Positions 21,218 through 31,912 of a stretch of 64,000 nt of DNA are shown here, one piece after another. Source of the DNA: Adineta vaga. Taxonomy: Eukaryota > Rotifera. The position numbers were made by a program, and so were the translations under genes. The first letter of the stretch is position 1. Each line of letters starts with the position of its first letter. The DNA lies in assembly GCA_021613535.1 (NCBI GenBank), contig CP075495.1, forward strand, positions 13,516,001 through 13,580,000, in the 5' to 3' direction. The notes beneath the pieces were generated by a model. It had not been told where the DNA came from, ran no database searches, and worked only from the letters and a program-made list of their open reading frames with translations.

Positions 21218-22934
21218 ATGAATTCATCAAATGATCGGCTGCCATTGAACAATTTGAATCAATTACATAAATTAGATTATGTGAATAATATTCAATCTTT
21301 TCAATCGAATAATTTATTAGTCATACCACGAAATATTGATAGTAAATATTTCTATAGAATCTTCTAGATTTTTAATATTATTTATTCTTAGATATAATAG
21401 TGTCACAAGGTATGTTAAACAGTAACGAAACGATGTTAGAGAACATGGAAGGTATATTTATATTTATTTTCATTCATGATAAGCAAATGAAATTTCTTTC
21501 TTTTTTCTAGTTAATGATAATCAATCTACAAGTGTTATTCTCGCTTGTTACACATCAAGTATATTTTCGACGTAATGGGAAAGAAGAAAAATCATTTTTC
21601 AAGTATTTATTTTTAGATTCTAATAAAATGACGTCATGTGATACTACACAAATATCAAATGATTCCACATATTTAATAAAATCAAGTAGATTCTATATTA
21701 TTTAAATCATTTTAATTAAATTCATTTCTTTTTCAAGCTCACTTATTTGATCATATGCAATCAATAAAAATTCAAATTAAACATCAACCACGTTCAAAAT
21801 TTCGTCCACGAACTCAAACTGAAAGTAAAACATCCTCACATTATATTCGATGTGAAGAAGATTCAGTTGCAGATTATCCAACAATTTATGTAACAAACTC
21901 TTCTCTTATATTTGAACATCATTGAACTATTCTTTCTATCTATCAATAGATACCACAAATATGGGCTCGTCAATCCGAAATGAATATTATCGAAGTAAAA
22001 CTTGTTGATATTGAAAAAAATCCACATCCATATTCGATTAATAACAAAACAAGTAAAAACAAACTTGACGAAGCAGCATTAGTTCTTCAAGAGAATGAAT
22101 CCAATACATTGTTCTTTCGTTTGACTAATGAAGATTTCTTAAGTGGTTGTAAAGGGTACGTTTGATATTTGTAGGAAATTATTTATGATATTCAATTTCG
22201 ATATTAAATAGTTTCATGATTGAATTTATTAAAAGTAAACAAGATCATGTTATTACAAAGAAATTGATTTCGCTACGAAATCTTCATCAATCTATGCTTT
22301 GTTTTACACGGATTTATCGAGATATAAATGGTCATTATCAACGTGATTTTGGTAGTGAAGCATATTCATGTATTATGACAGAAAGTAAGTAGAAGAAGAA
22401 AGAGATTAAGAATATATATATATATATATTTCTAGATTATGGTGATATTTCTATTGAACATATGGGACCACGATATGGACCAATGGATGGTCAAGAAATG
22501 GTATTTATCGTTTTTAAAGGCCGTATTACTAAAGAAGATATATCGGTTACTATATTTGAAAACGAAACGAATTGGCATGAAGAAATCAAACATTTTTCAT
22601 TGAATGGGAATGTTATTTATTTTCCCATGCTTCCATGTCCGAATTCCGAACGAACAAATGTACAAGTAATGCTGAGAATTTATTACAAAAAAGAAAAAAT
22701 CCATGAATCAAAATATATGTATATGAGTTTATTAAAACGTAAGTTTTCTCTTAATGCAAATTCATAAATTATTTCATTTTTATTTGTGTTTTAGAAAATC
22801 TTTTGGACAACAATATGAATGATACATTTTCAGATAGTCTTAGTTGTGATTCATTTAATGATATATATCCTATGTCGATGACGATTCCAAAAGGATCAAA
22901 AAAGAAATCACAAAAACGTTTAAATAGTAATTGA
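21218..22934 (+). CDS. Rel-homology transcription factor, Rel-C
   Basis: Intact paralogue of Rel-A. The start MNSSNDRLPLNN at 21218 opens a short N-terminal region, then the DNA-binding half begins with IKHQPRSKFRPRTQTESK (about 21775-21830), followed by ESNTLFFRLTNEDFLSG and SMLCFTRIYRD. The dimerisation half begins at IEHMGPRYGPMDGQEM (about 22452-22500). The last exon ends in a basic KGSKKKSQKRLNSN tail, stop 22932-22934. About eight introns of roughly 45-65 nt match Rel-A in place, so the genes arose by duplication. The N-terminal region is shorter than in Rel-A. No ankyrin or death domain is present, so control by intramolecular IkB-type repeats is unlikely. Confidence 0.72.
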
Positions 22935-24000
22935 ATTACGTTACAATATAGACAAACAGATAAAGACAGAAAATATATCAATGTTGAACTATTTCTTATC
23001 AACAATCAACTAATGTTATTTATAGTTGTTTTTTATTTAGACAATTAATAAAATCGTTTTCGAATCTAGGTAATAGATCTTTATATTGTTCTCTGTTTAA
23101 ACAATTCTTGTAAATCTAACTATACCGTATTGCTAAGATAATGATTTTCTTCCATTTACCTTTGTTTTTCGTACGTCATATCGATTCATTTATTCATAAT
23201 AGTCATCTGCCATGAATCAGGTGACATTTAATATGACAATATTCCCATACATATCGATAAATAACTATGATTCATGTTAATATAGATTATGTCATAACAA
23301 ATGATTAAAAAACAACAATCGTTAATATCTTGTTTTTCTCACAATCATCAATATTTTTCCCGAAAAACAAATATCATCGCGATATTCTTTTGTGCGAGAG
23401 GAAACCTTCTATAATACCTTTTTTTGATTTGTGTGCTTCATATGACCTCAAAAGAAAGAAACAATCTTTACCTTCATATATCCCTCAGCGAAGCTCACCT
23501 GACTTATATTTGTCACACAGCAAATGTTTCTCTATAGCAACAGGAACAAATGAAAGCATGTAATATTATTATCAACATTTCATCGGAGAAGAAAAATAGA
23601 ATTGAAGTTTATTTCTAAATTCAAATGAGATGTTGGAATATGGAAATATATTTATATAACCAAATAGGGGCATTGGAAAAAGTTGTTTTTGTTTATCTTT
23701 ACTCGATATCTAGCAGGCACGTCATGAATTGTATGAGTCAAACTTCTTCATAGCCAAGCTACCAGAAAAAAGTAAACTGCGTCATACGTTCGATTCACTA
23801 TATAAATATGCATTTTTTTTTCTTTTTTTCTTAACCATCACTCATATGAATAGACGAATGATCCTTCTTTCAAGTAATTATTGACTAACAGTTGTGCAAT
23901 TATTTCACAATGTATCATTATTGACACGTCACTATAAAAGAAAAGTATTGCTCTTGAATAACATTATATTCAATAAGTATTGTATAGAAAAAAATAAACG
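22935..24000. other. Intergenic
   Basis: No gene supported. The open frame 23330-23563 has no recognisable features. A TATA-like CTATATAAATA at about 23798-23808 lies near 200 nt before the ATG of the radical-SAM gene. Confidence 0.5.
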
Positions 24001-26526
24001 ATGTTATCTACATCAGCTCGTCAATATATATCACATCGATTGCTCAAATCAACAAGTCTTTTTTCTTCGAAATCTCATTCATTTAATGCATCGACATCTT
24101 CATCATTTACATGGCAAGATTCAACTGATGCAGATCAAAAACAATATTTAGCGGAAGATGTTTTTCGAGCAGGTATGAAACATCATCATATCTGCAATAC
24201 AGCATTTCCTATTGCTCATAATACAACTATACGACCATATCGAGTCAAACGACTTCGAGAGCAACATGATATTCAAGCAACTTATTATGGTGCATACGGA
24301 TCCTTACCCGAAATGATGTTATATGCTCATGTGCCATTTTGTCAAACACGTTGTCAATTTTGTGAATATACAGTTGTAAATCCCAAACAAGGTAAAAATA
24401 TTGATATTCAAACGAATTATTTTGCTGCACTCTATACTGAACTTGATATGTATGCAAATTTATTGAAAACTAAAGAAAAGAAATTAATTGGATTTGATAT
24501 TGGTGGTGGAACACCATCAATGGCGAAAACTGAACATATTGAACAATTAATGAAACGTGTTGAATCACAATTTCAAACCGACTGGAGTACAACTGAAGTA
24601 TCGATTGAAACAACACCAAGAATAGCTGCAGCGGAACCGGAAAAAATCAAAGCCTATTATGACATGGGTATTCGTCGTATTTCAATGGGCTTACAAACAA
24701 CAGATTTTCGTCAAGCAAAAGAAATGAATCGTGAGGATGCAAATGCATCACTTGATTATATTGCTAAAGCCGTTAGTAATATACGTAATGCTGGCTTCAA
24801 AAGTTTTAATATTGATTTAATGTATGGTTTTCCATTACGTGCAACACGTACAGATGATCCATGGTTAAAAACTGTTCAGGATACAATTGATCTTCAACCT
24901 GAACATATAACTTTATATCGTATGAGATATAAAGGTACTTCAATGGCTCATTTAGCTGATCGAGTTAAACTTGATCAAATTAATCGTCAAGAAGGTCAAG
25001 CTCGACAATTATTAAATCAATCAGGTTATATTGGTCTAACAGGAAAAAATACATTCTCTCGTGTTCAAAATAATTCTGGATGTTCAGATTATTTGGATAA
25101 ACGAGTACGAAAAGCTGTACCCTATATTGGTATTGGTCTTGGTGCACAATCATTTAGTCATTATACTCTGTCATACAATTTAGGTGCTGTGACGAAAAAA
25201 TTACAACAATATATTCGTAGTGTTGAATTAAATCGTATTCCAGTACAAGATTTGTATCATTTATCACGTGAAGCAGCAATTGCTAAAATGGCATCAGTTA
25301 GTTTTTATTATGGTGGTATTGATTTAATCGCTTTTGAAGATTGTTTTCATATTCCTTTACAAGAATTATTTCCAAATGAATTAAAATTTGTTGTTGATCA
25401 TGGTTTAATGACGCATGATACAAAAGAACAACGATTACAAATGACAAGTTTAGGTAAACAATGTTTTGGTGGTGTTGTCGCATTGTTTTATTCACCAGCA
25501 GTGAAAAATCATATTTTAAATCTTCAAGGTGGTGAACAATTTCTTGTCGATCCAGTTAAAGCATTAAAAGAAGGACAAAGTCCATATCAACCGATTCCCG
25601 ATACAACAAAACCAGTTCGTCGTCAAACAATTCCAGTTACTTCATCCATTCAAACACCATCATCATCATCATCATCAGTTCCATTAACAACATCACTTCT
25701 TTCTTCACAACAGATTCAACAACCAAACAATCAAATTCGTCGTTCATTTTCATCATTAGCTCGTATTGATGCATCAAAACCATTTGAGTTTGGTAATATT
25801 CTTTTTTCAGGACCATGCAATCAAAAATGTCCATTTTGTATAGGTCATCAATTGTTAAATACACCAAATAATTTACGTAAACAAACACTTGATAATCTTG
25901 ATCAATTCATTTCGTTAATGAAACAATCGAAAACATCAAAAATTATCTTCACTGGTACACGTACTGATCCTCAACTTTATAAATATGAAGAACAATTATT
26001 GAATCAATTACGTGAAAAGCTTCCTAATGTTCATATATCATTACATACAAATGGTCTATTAGCAATACCAAAAATTAAAACATTTCGTATGTATGATTCA
26101 TGTACAATGTCAATCAATTCATTTCAACCGGAAACTTATCGTAAATTACATGGTGTTAAACAAATGCCTAATATTAAGACAATTCTTCAACAAGCATCGA
26201 ATGTTCCAATTAAACTCTCTTGTGTATTAACAGAAGATAATGTTAATCAAGTTGATGATTATCTACGTATTGCACAAGAATTAGGCATCGAAAGAATTGC
26301 ATTACGACATGTTTATGGTGATAAACGTCGATGGCCTATTCCAGCGTTTCAAAATAAACAACCAATTAAATATCATCAAAGTAATCCTGTATATGATTTC
26401 AATGGTCTCCAAGTCACATATTGGATTTTTGACAATACTTCTGGTCGTTCTTTGAATTTATTTTCTGATGGAACATTAAGCGATGAATATCTACTTACAA
26501 AAGCTCCTAATCAATCAACAATTTAA
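24001..26526 (+). CDS. Tandem double radical-SAM protein (HemN/HemW-like plus second radical SAM)
   Basis: Single-exon 841-residue protein. Residues 1-40 are Ser/Arg-rich without acidic residues until 40, resembling a mitochondrial targeting peptide. Domain 1 (about 95-500) is of the HemN/HemW/HutW type: CQTRCQFC (Cys114, 118, 121) would bind a [4Fe-4S] cluster and SAM, DIGGGTPS (186-193) is the SAM-binding GGE-like motif, and IDLMYGFP and YIGIGLGAQSFS are typical of the coproporphyrinogen-oxidase-like family. A Ser/Gln-rich linker (about 530-590) leads to domain 2 (about 595-841) with its own cluster motif CNQKCPFC (Cys606, 610, 613) and ISLHTNG. Two complete clusters in one chain are unusual. 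In bacteria, HemN-like and small radical-SAM proteins are often neighbours (the STM4011/STM4012 families are a candidate match, from memory). Lack of introns and the bacterial-like domains suggest horizontal acquisition. Substrate unknown. Confidence 0.8.
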   Translation: MLSTSARQYISHRLLKSTSLFSSKSHSFNASTSSSFTWQDSTDADQKQYLAEDVFRAGMKHHHICNTAFPIAHNTTIRPYRVKRLREQHDIQATYYGAYGSLPEMMLYAHVPFCQTRCQFCEYTVVNPKQGKNIDIQTNYFAALYTELDMYANLLKTKEKKLIGFDIGGGTPSMAKTEHIEQLMKRVESQFQTDWSTTEVSIETTPRIAAAEPEKIKAYYDMGIRRISMGLQTTDFRQAKEMNREDANASLDYIAKAVSNIRNAGFKSFNIDLMYGFPLRATRTDDPWLKTVQDTIDLQPEHITLYRMRYKGTSMAHLADRVKLDQINRQEGQARQLLNQSGYIGLTGKNTFSRVQNNSGCSDYLDKRVRKAVPYIGIGLGAQSFSHYTLSYNLGAVTKKLQQYIRSVELNRIPVQDLYHLSREAAIAKMASVSFYYGGIDLIAFEDCFHIPLQELFPNELKFVVDHGLMTHDTKEQRLQMTSLGKQCFGGVVALFYSPAVKNHILNLQGGEQFLVDPVKALKEGQSPYQPIPDTTKPVRRQTIPVTSSIQTPSSSSSSVPLTTSLLSSQQIQQPNNQIRRSFSSLARIDASKPFEFGNILFSGPCNQKCPFCIGHQLLNTPNNLRKQTLDNLDQFISLMKQSKTSKIIFTGTRTDPQLYKYEEQLLNQLREKLPNVHISLHTNGLLAIPKIKTFRMYDSCTMSINSFQPETYRKLHGVKQMPNIKTILQQASNVPIKLSCVLTEDNVNQVDDYLRIAQELGIERIALRHVYGDKRRWPIPAFQNKQPIKYHQSNPVYDFNGLQVTYWIFDNTSGRSLNLFSDGTLSDEYLLTKAPNQSTI

Positions 26527-26619
26527 CGCATACAAAAAAACGCCGAACTTTTGCAGTTTGCTTCTCTTATATATATATATATATTCACTTATACTTTTCT
26601 GTTAAACATTTGTTACATA

Positions 26620-26625
26620 AATAAA
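26620..26625 (+). terminator. Poly(A) signal AATAAA
   Basis: Lies 94 nt past the stop of the double radical-SAM gene and before the MRJP-like start. Confidence 0.5.
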
Positions 26626-26762
26626 ATGAAAACAAATGTACTTAAAATTCTTTGTATCCATACGACCTTTTGAACGAACGATCGAACTATAATGATTGGT
26701 CGTGTATGACTATATATATATGTGTACTTGTTGTCTTTTCGAAGCATATTAGTTGTTCGAAA

Positions 26763-27974
26763 ATGTTGTTTCTATACGTTCTTCTTTTAACTATTAATTT
26801 TATCTTCGTTACTGGTGAAATTAAGCATCAACCAACACTTGAATTGGTCGCAGTATTTGATCATCAAGTAACCGGTGTTAGTGTTCATCCCAGTTCCGGT
26901 CGAATATTTGTTAATTTTCCACGATGGACAGAAGATTCATCTGTTTCAGTCGCTGAAGTTTTTCCACGGGATATCATTAAATCATTTCCATCAAATTCAA
27001 ATTGGAATTCATGGCGAAATACTCATAAAAATGAATCAGATGCATCCAAACATTTTATTTGTGTTCAAAGTGTCGTAGTATTTCAAGATAGCCTTTATGT
27101 ACTTGATCCAGCTGCTCCAGCTTCTGGTCCAATTATTAAAGGCGGAGTGAAACTTGTTGAAATTGATTTAATAACAAATCAAACAAAACGAACGATTTTC
27201 TTCGATGAAACTATTGCACCACAAGGATCCTATTTGAATGATATCCGTTTTTCACCGGATGGCAAATATGCTTATATAACTGATTCAGGTGTAACAGGTG
27301 CTATTGTGATAGTTGATTTGAAGAAAGAAAATGCACGACGAGTTCTTCATGGACATCCATCAACTCAAGTTGATAAAACGGTGTAAGTTGATTTGTTTCT
27401 ATTTTTCAATGATATATTTTTCTGTATGTGATTTGATAGATCCGTGAAATACAATGGCAAACCACTTCGTCGAAGTGATGGCCGTGGTGTTGAATTTTCT
27501 GCTGATGGTATTGCACTTTCTATCGATGGTTCTATTCTTTACTGGCAAGCTATACGAGGCAAAACTCTCTATTCAATTCCAACATCTTATCTTCAATCAT
27601 TAAATTCGAACGAAGAACTTTCTTCTCATATTACCGTTATTGGTGAAAATGGTCCAGCTGATGGTTTATGGATAAGTCGAAAACAATCGAATCTTCTTTA
27701 TGTCAGTTCAATACAGGATGATTCGATTAAACAAAGAGATCTACTAACAAATACATACGAAACTGTATTAACTGATAAGCGTCTTCGTTGGCCTGATACA
27801 TTTTCCGAAGATGAACAAGGTTATATCTATGTTACTACTTCACATATTCAAGATTCAGCAATGTTTAATGAGAAAGCATCGAAACAATTACGAACAGAAT
27901 TATGGAAATTCAATCCCAATGTAACTACTCATGTGGAAAATGTACCACTACGACAAGAAAAAGAAATTTTATAA
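26763..27974 (+). CDS. Secreted MRJP/yellow-like beta-propeller protein
   Basis: Two exons; the donor after ACGGT at about 27384 and the acceptor at about 27440 join KTVSVKYNG in frame. I start at ATG 26763 because MLFLYVLLLTINFIFVTGE is a signal peptide; the frame is open further upstream. The propeller motifs are LNDIRFSPDGKYAYITDSG, LYWQAIRGKTLYSIPTSYL, GPADGLWISRK and LRWPDTFSEDEQGYIYVTTS. These fit the major royal jelly/yellow family, and most closely the bacterial members often named dopachrome-tautomerase-related. About 403 residues, the usual size. It is probably secreted; ligand or enzyme role unknown. A bacterial origin followed by gain of one intron is possible. Confidence 0.75.
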
Positions 27975-28296
27975 AGAACATATCGATATTGATAACATGC
28001 ATAATCAAGCATATGCTTTTTATTATAAACTTTTCATTTTCATAGTAAATTTATTTAAAAAAAAACATCGATCTGATATTCTACAAAGACTGAATTGAAA
28101 TATTGCTGGAACATAGTTAATCAGTTTTTTATTCTAAATAAGTAATTCAAACGAGGAGAAGAAGAAGAAAAACTTTTTAGTCATTCTATTATACAAACAT
28201 ATTAGGAAGAACAGAAAAATATGAAAGATACAGACACATGAAGAATGATTACGATCGTTCTCTTGAGAAGTATAAAATCAAAGATGAACATGTAAT
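27975..28296. other. Intergenic between converging genes
   Basis: 3' flanks of the MRJP-like and tetraspanin genes, which converge here. Nothing else seen. Confidence 0.6.
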
Positions 28297-30577
28297 CTAA
28301 TTTCGATAGTAATGCATCATCGGATGTGTCTGCCAAGTCCATTTTGCTTTTTGAGCCAATATATCATTACGAAGATTTTGTGCAAAGCAAATGCTAAGAA
28401 TCTAAAAGAAATTCAATTCGTTTCTATGATTAGGATTTATTCGTTAATTACTTGTAATACAGCAAGAATAGCAATAACGATTGCCACAGTTATAATATGT
28501 TTTTCAAACCATTGTGAAGCTTTCGGTAAACATCCATCTGTAAAAATCATATGTGTTCCCTATGAATTAAATTTTATAAATCAATTTTTCTTTATTCGCA
28601 AAAAAAATAACTCACTGCTGTTGGTTCCAATGTTCCGTATCCACATTGTTTGTTATTCTAACATAAATTTAAGAAGAAAAAAAACTCTTTTGCTTTATCT
28701 TGTTAGAAAGTTTGTCTTACATGAAAATATTCTGTTCGACAACAACTCGCAGGTACTCCACAAGCTTCAATACTTCCTACGAGTTTTGATGTACAATTGA
28801 AATAAATATTACTTTCCCAATTTCGAAAACTATTTACACCACAACAATGTAACCACTGACGTTGTATCCAGTCGATCATATTTTGTAAATCAGGATCGTC
28901 ACGATAACTTTGAATCATAATCATTAATTGCTTTTCACCTTCATTTTTAACTTTTTCTCGATAGATAAATACCAATGTTCCAAAGGCAAGTTGAGCAAAA
29001 AAGATAATTGCTAAAGCGAAACTGAACTAAAAAAAAAGAAGAAGAGAAATTCTATTATTATTTTGATCTTTTTCTTTCATAACATACAAAAAGTAATAGA
29101 CAAGTATTTTCTCTTAATGATCCAACACAACCTGCAAAGCCAATGAAGAAAGTTAGAATTCCAACAAGAACGAAAAGTAATGCTGGATCAAAAAATAATG
29201 TTCCACCCATTGTTAAACGACCGAAATTAGTAAATGTATCTTTTTCAATCCAAGCATATATACCAATTGCAGCAATCATAAAGCCAAGTATCTTTCAAAA
29301 CAGAAAACAAAGTTCTATGTTTCAAAAAAAAGAAGATATCGCTTTCATTTACCCAAAAGAGAATATTAAAACTGAACATTAAATATCTAAGAAAAAAGAT
29401 GAAGAGAGTGAAGAACATATGGATGATTATTGTTATGTCTTACTTAATACATGGACTTATTTCTGATTTATCTCGTCGTGTTCTTCGTACGACTCGATGA
29501 AATTGAGGTGCCATAGGAAATAATGTATCTGAATCGTAACTTGTTGCTATACTTGTTAGTCGTCTTGATGATTGAGTACGACCTGTTGGTTGACGTCGTT
29601 GAGTCTCATCTATAAGGATATTGAACTAATTCGAGCAGAAAATGTTTATAGTCATCTTCTTCTTCCAATGACAATAGTTTATTAGAATTCTGTTGTGTCA
29701 TATACTTAAGTCAATAGATGTCATGAGAGAATCTCGACTGAACACTAGATGTAATCTTGAAAATGATTTCTTTACGATAGGAATAAGAATGCCTGGAAAT
29801 AGCAATTCATATCTAGAAAAAGTATCATTCCATTGTTTGTATCGAAAAGTATCAGATCATTTCCTTTCCTTTCTATTCAAATGTCGACTATAGAGTAGTA
29901 TCATCCAAGCAAAATATTTCTTTCAAACGAAGACCATATGAAAGCGAATGACATGCATGAAAAAATGATCTCGATTATCCGCATTCAATAGTTCACTAGA
30001 TTATATTGATTTTTATAGAAGTCATCGTAAGACCGTAGGCACTTCGTATTACATACTTTTGTGAATAGAAACATACCAGGTAATTCTCATTAAGTGTAAA
30101 TAAAAAACTGAATGACATATTTATCTATTATTCATCAATTATTGTGCGTGCTTTTTTCGATAACTGACGTAGTTATGTATACATGTAAATCAGTTTGAAA
30201 TACTATCAAATTTTTCAGAGACAAAAATAGAATTTCAGTCAGAAGAAAAACAATCTACGACGTCATTTAAATAGAAATACAATCGAAAAAAAGACATTTT
30301 TTTTACAATTATTAATGCATGTTGTAGGTGTCTGAAAAATCACAATGTTTATTTGGCATGATTTCTTTTTCTCTTAACGACTGAAAAATAAAGTTTTTAA
30401 AGCCAAACATTAGATTGCTCATAAATATATTTCGAACATCGACTGATTCTTATCGTTGTATTTCGATTTGTTCGATTAAAAAGAAGTAAGTAGAAATAAC
30501 TTACGGCCATTAACAGGTCGTCGAAGTACTATTGAATTAGTATTCATATCAGATGTTGTCACTGGTTGTGTTGGCAT
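28297..30577 (-). CDS. Tetraspanin
   Basis: Start at 30577 (MPTQPVTTSDMN), stop at 28297. After a basic cytoplasmic leader (exon about 29456-29608), TM1 is split by a short intron (KYLMFSFNILFW / ILGFMIAAIGIYAW). TM2 is LLFVLVGILTFFIGFAGC, then a short inner loop and TM3 (FALAIIFFAQLAFGTLVF). The large outer loop has HCCGVNSFRNW, NCT (possible glycosylation) and PASCC, with further Cys in QCGYG and DGCLP; CCG plus PxSCC defines tetraspanins, and eight loop cysteines point to the TSPAN5/14/33 (TspanC8) group that escorts ADAM10. TM4 is ITVAIVIAILAVLQVI. The intron between the first two coding exons (about 29.6-30.5 kb) is long for this genome. The ~60-residue N-terminal cytoplasmic leader is longer than usual. 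Confidence 0.85.
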
Positions 30578-31495
30578 TCTATTTCTTTCGTTATGTTGAG
30601 AAATTTTCTTAATACATTGTATCTTTTTCTTTTTAATCTCTTTTATTGAACGAAATTCTCAATCAGATCATCTCAAGAATATGCTATTGACACACGTGTG
30701 CGTATTTTATGTAAACTATTGTTCGTTCGTATATACACGTACAACAATGACTTCCGATGTTTTATTTTGTCTTGTTCATTCCGTTGAAGGTCTATCAACC
30801 TTTCAATATTTATGACATTTTCTTTTGCCTCGTTGTTTTTTTTTGTTTGATTATATTCAAATTATTCGAAGATCGTTTACATTAGTAGAAAATCAATAGA
30901 AAAAGATGGAAATCAATGATATTAGTAACAGAATCAATAAGTTTCTTTTTGTATCATGTCAGATTATTTAAAATCTAAAACGACAATCTGTCAAATATTT
31001 CATTAGTTTTGAATGACATGTAAGAAACAAAATATAATAATAATCATTGCATCGCATCTTGAGAAGATTTCAAACTAGGTAGTAAGGCATCTTTTTCTTT
31101 TGAAAATATAGTATAATTGTCAATAAATATACGTCTTTTTTCCCCTCCTAACGACAGATATACGCAAGGAAAGAAATCATACTATTTTAAGTAAACAGAA
31201 ATGGATTGGTTTTGATCGTCTGTAAAAAAATATATATATATACATGCGTAGGAGATAAGATGACGTCGTAAAGAGAAAAAGAAATTGATTGTTCGATAGA
31301 CTGAGAAGTAGTATTTAATAAAGAAACCTTAAGTGATGAATTCTATACATTTTACTTACAATTATTACAATAACTTTTTCTATTTGAATTACTTTTGACA
31401 GACATTTGAGGAAAGAAAGAAGAATATGAAAGCTACCTTTTAAATGAATGAATTTCCATTACTTTCAGATCATCTTCTATTGAGTTCAATTCAAA
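30578..31495. other. Divergent intergenic region
   Basis: Separates the tetraspanin (minus) from the peptide precursor (plus) and probably holds both promoters. No gene seen. Confidence 0.55.
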
Positions 31496-31912
31496 ATGAA
31501 AACTTTTACAGTAGCATTTACATTTATCTTCACATTATTCTTAGTATCTGTTACCGATGCTTATGTAGTCAAACGAGTATGAAATTGTTATTGAATAATT
31601 TACAAAAGAAAAAAAGAAATATTTATTATACAATATTTTAGAGTTCAAATGGATTATTTTCAAATCAATTGTATGAATATTTACTTACAATTAAACAAGA
31701 ACGATTGATTACTCAACGACGAAAAGAATTGGAAGAACAACTTGTGAAATATGTGAACGAAAAGTCTTCTAATGATCTTGATGATGCTGATTATGAAAGA
31801 TCACGTAAGAATGATTTTTTGTTTTCGAGAGAAAAACAAACAATTTTCGAATATCTTTATTTTAGCAATTCGTCGGAAAGTGGTTGGTTTAGGTGATAAT
31901 CCATTTAAATGA
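31496..31912 (+). CDS. Small secreted protein, neuropeptide-precursor candidate
   Basis: Three exons, 31496-31576, 31642-31804 and 31866-31912, give exactly 96 residues. The signal peptide is MKTFTVAFTFIFTLFLVSVTDA; a dibasic KR follows at 26-27, RR at 53-54, and RR at 84-85 before the C-terminal KVVGLGDNPFK. The middle part (about 28-70) is a charged amphipathic helix-like segment (LYEYLLTIKQERLITQRRKE). No cysteine occurs after the signal. This layout fits a peptide-hormone or neuropeptide precursor processed by prohormone convertases. I recognise no family. All splice sites are GT-AG and the frame is kept across both introns, which supports a real gene. Confidence 0.6.

Noticed and set aside
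28312-28800. 162-codon + strand frame
   Set aside because: It lies opposite tetraspanin exons whose motifs (CCG, PASCC, TM4) are unmistakable on the minus strand; the + frame is a shadow.
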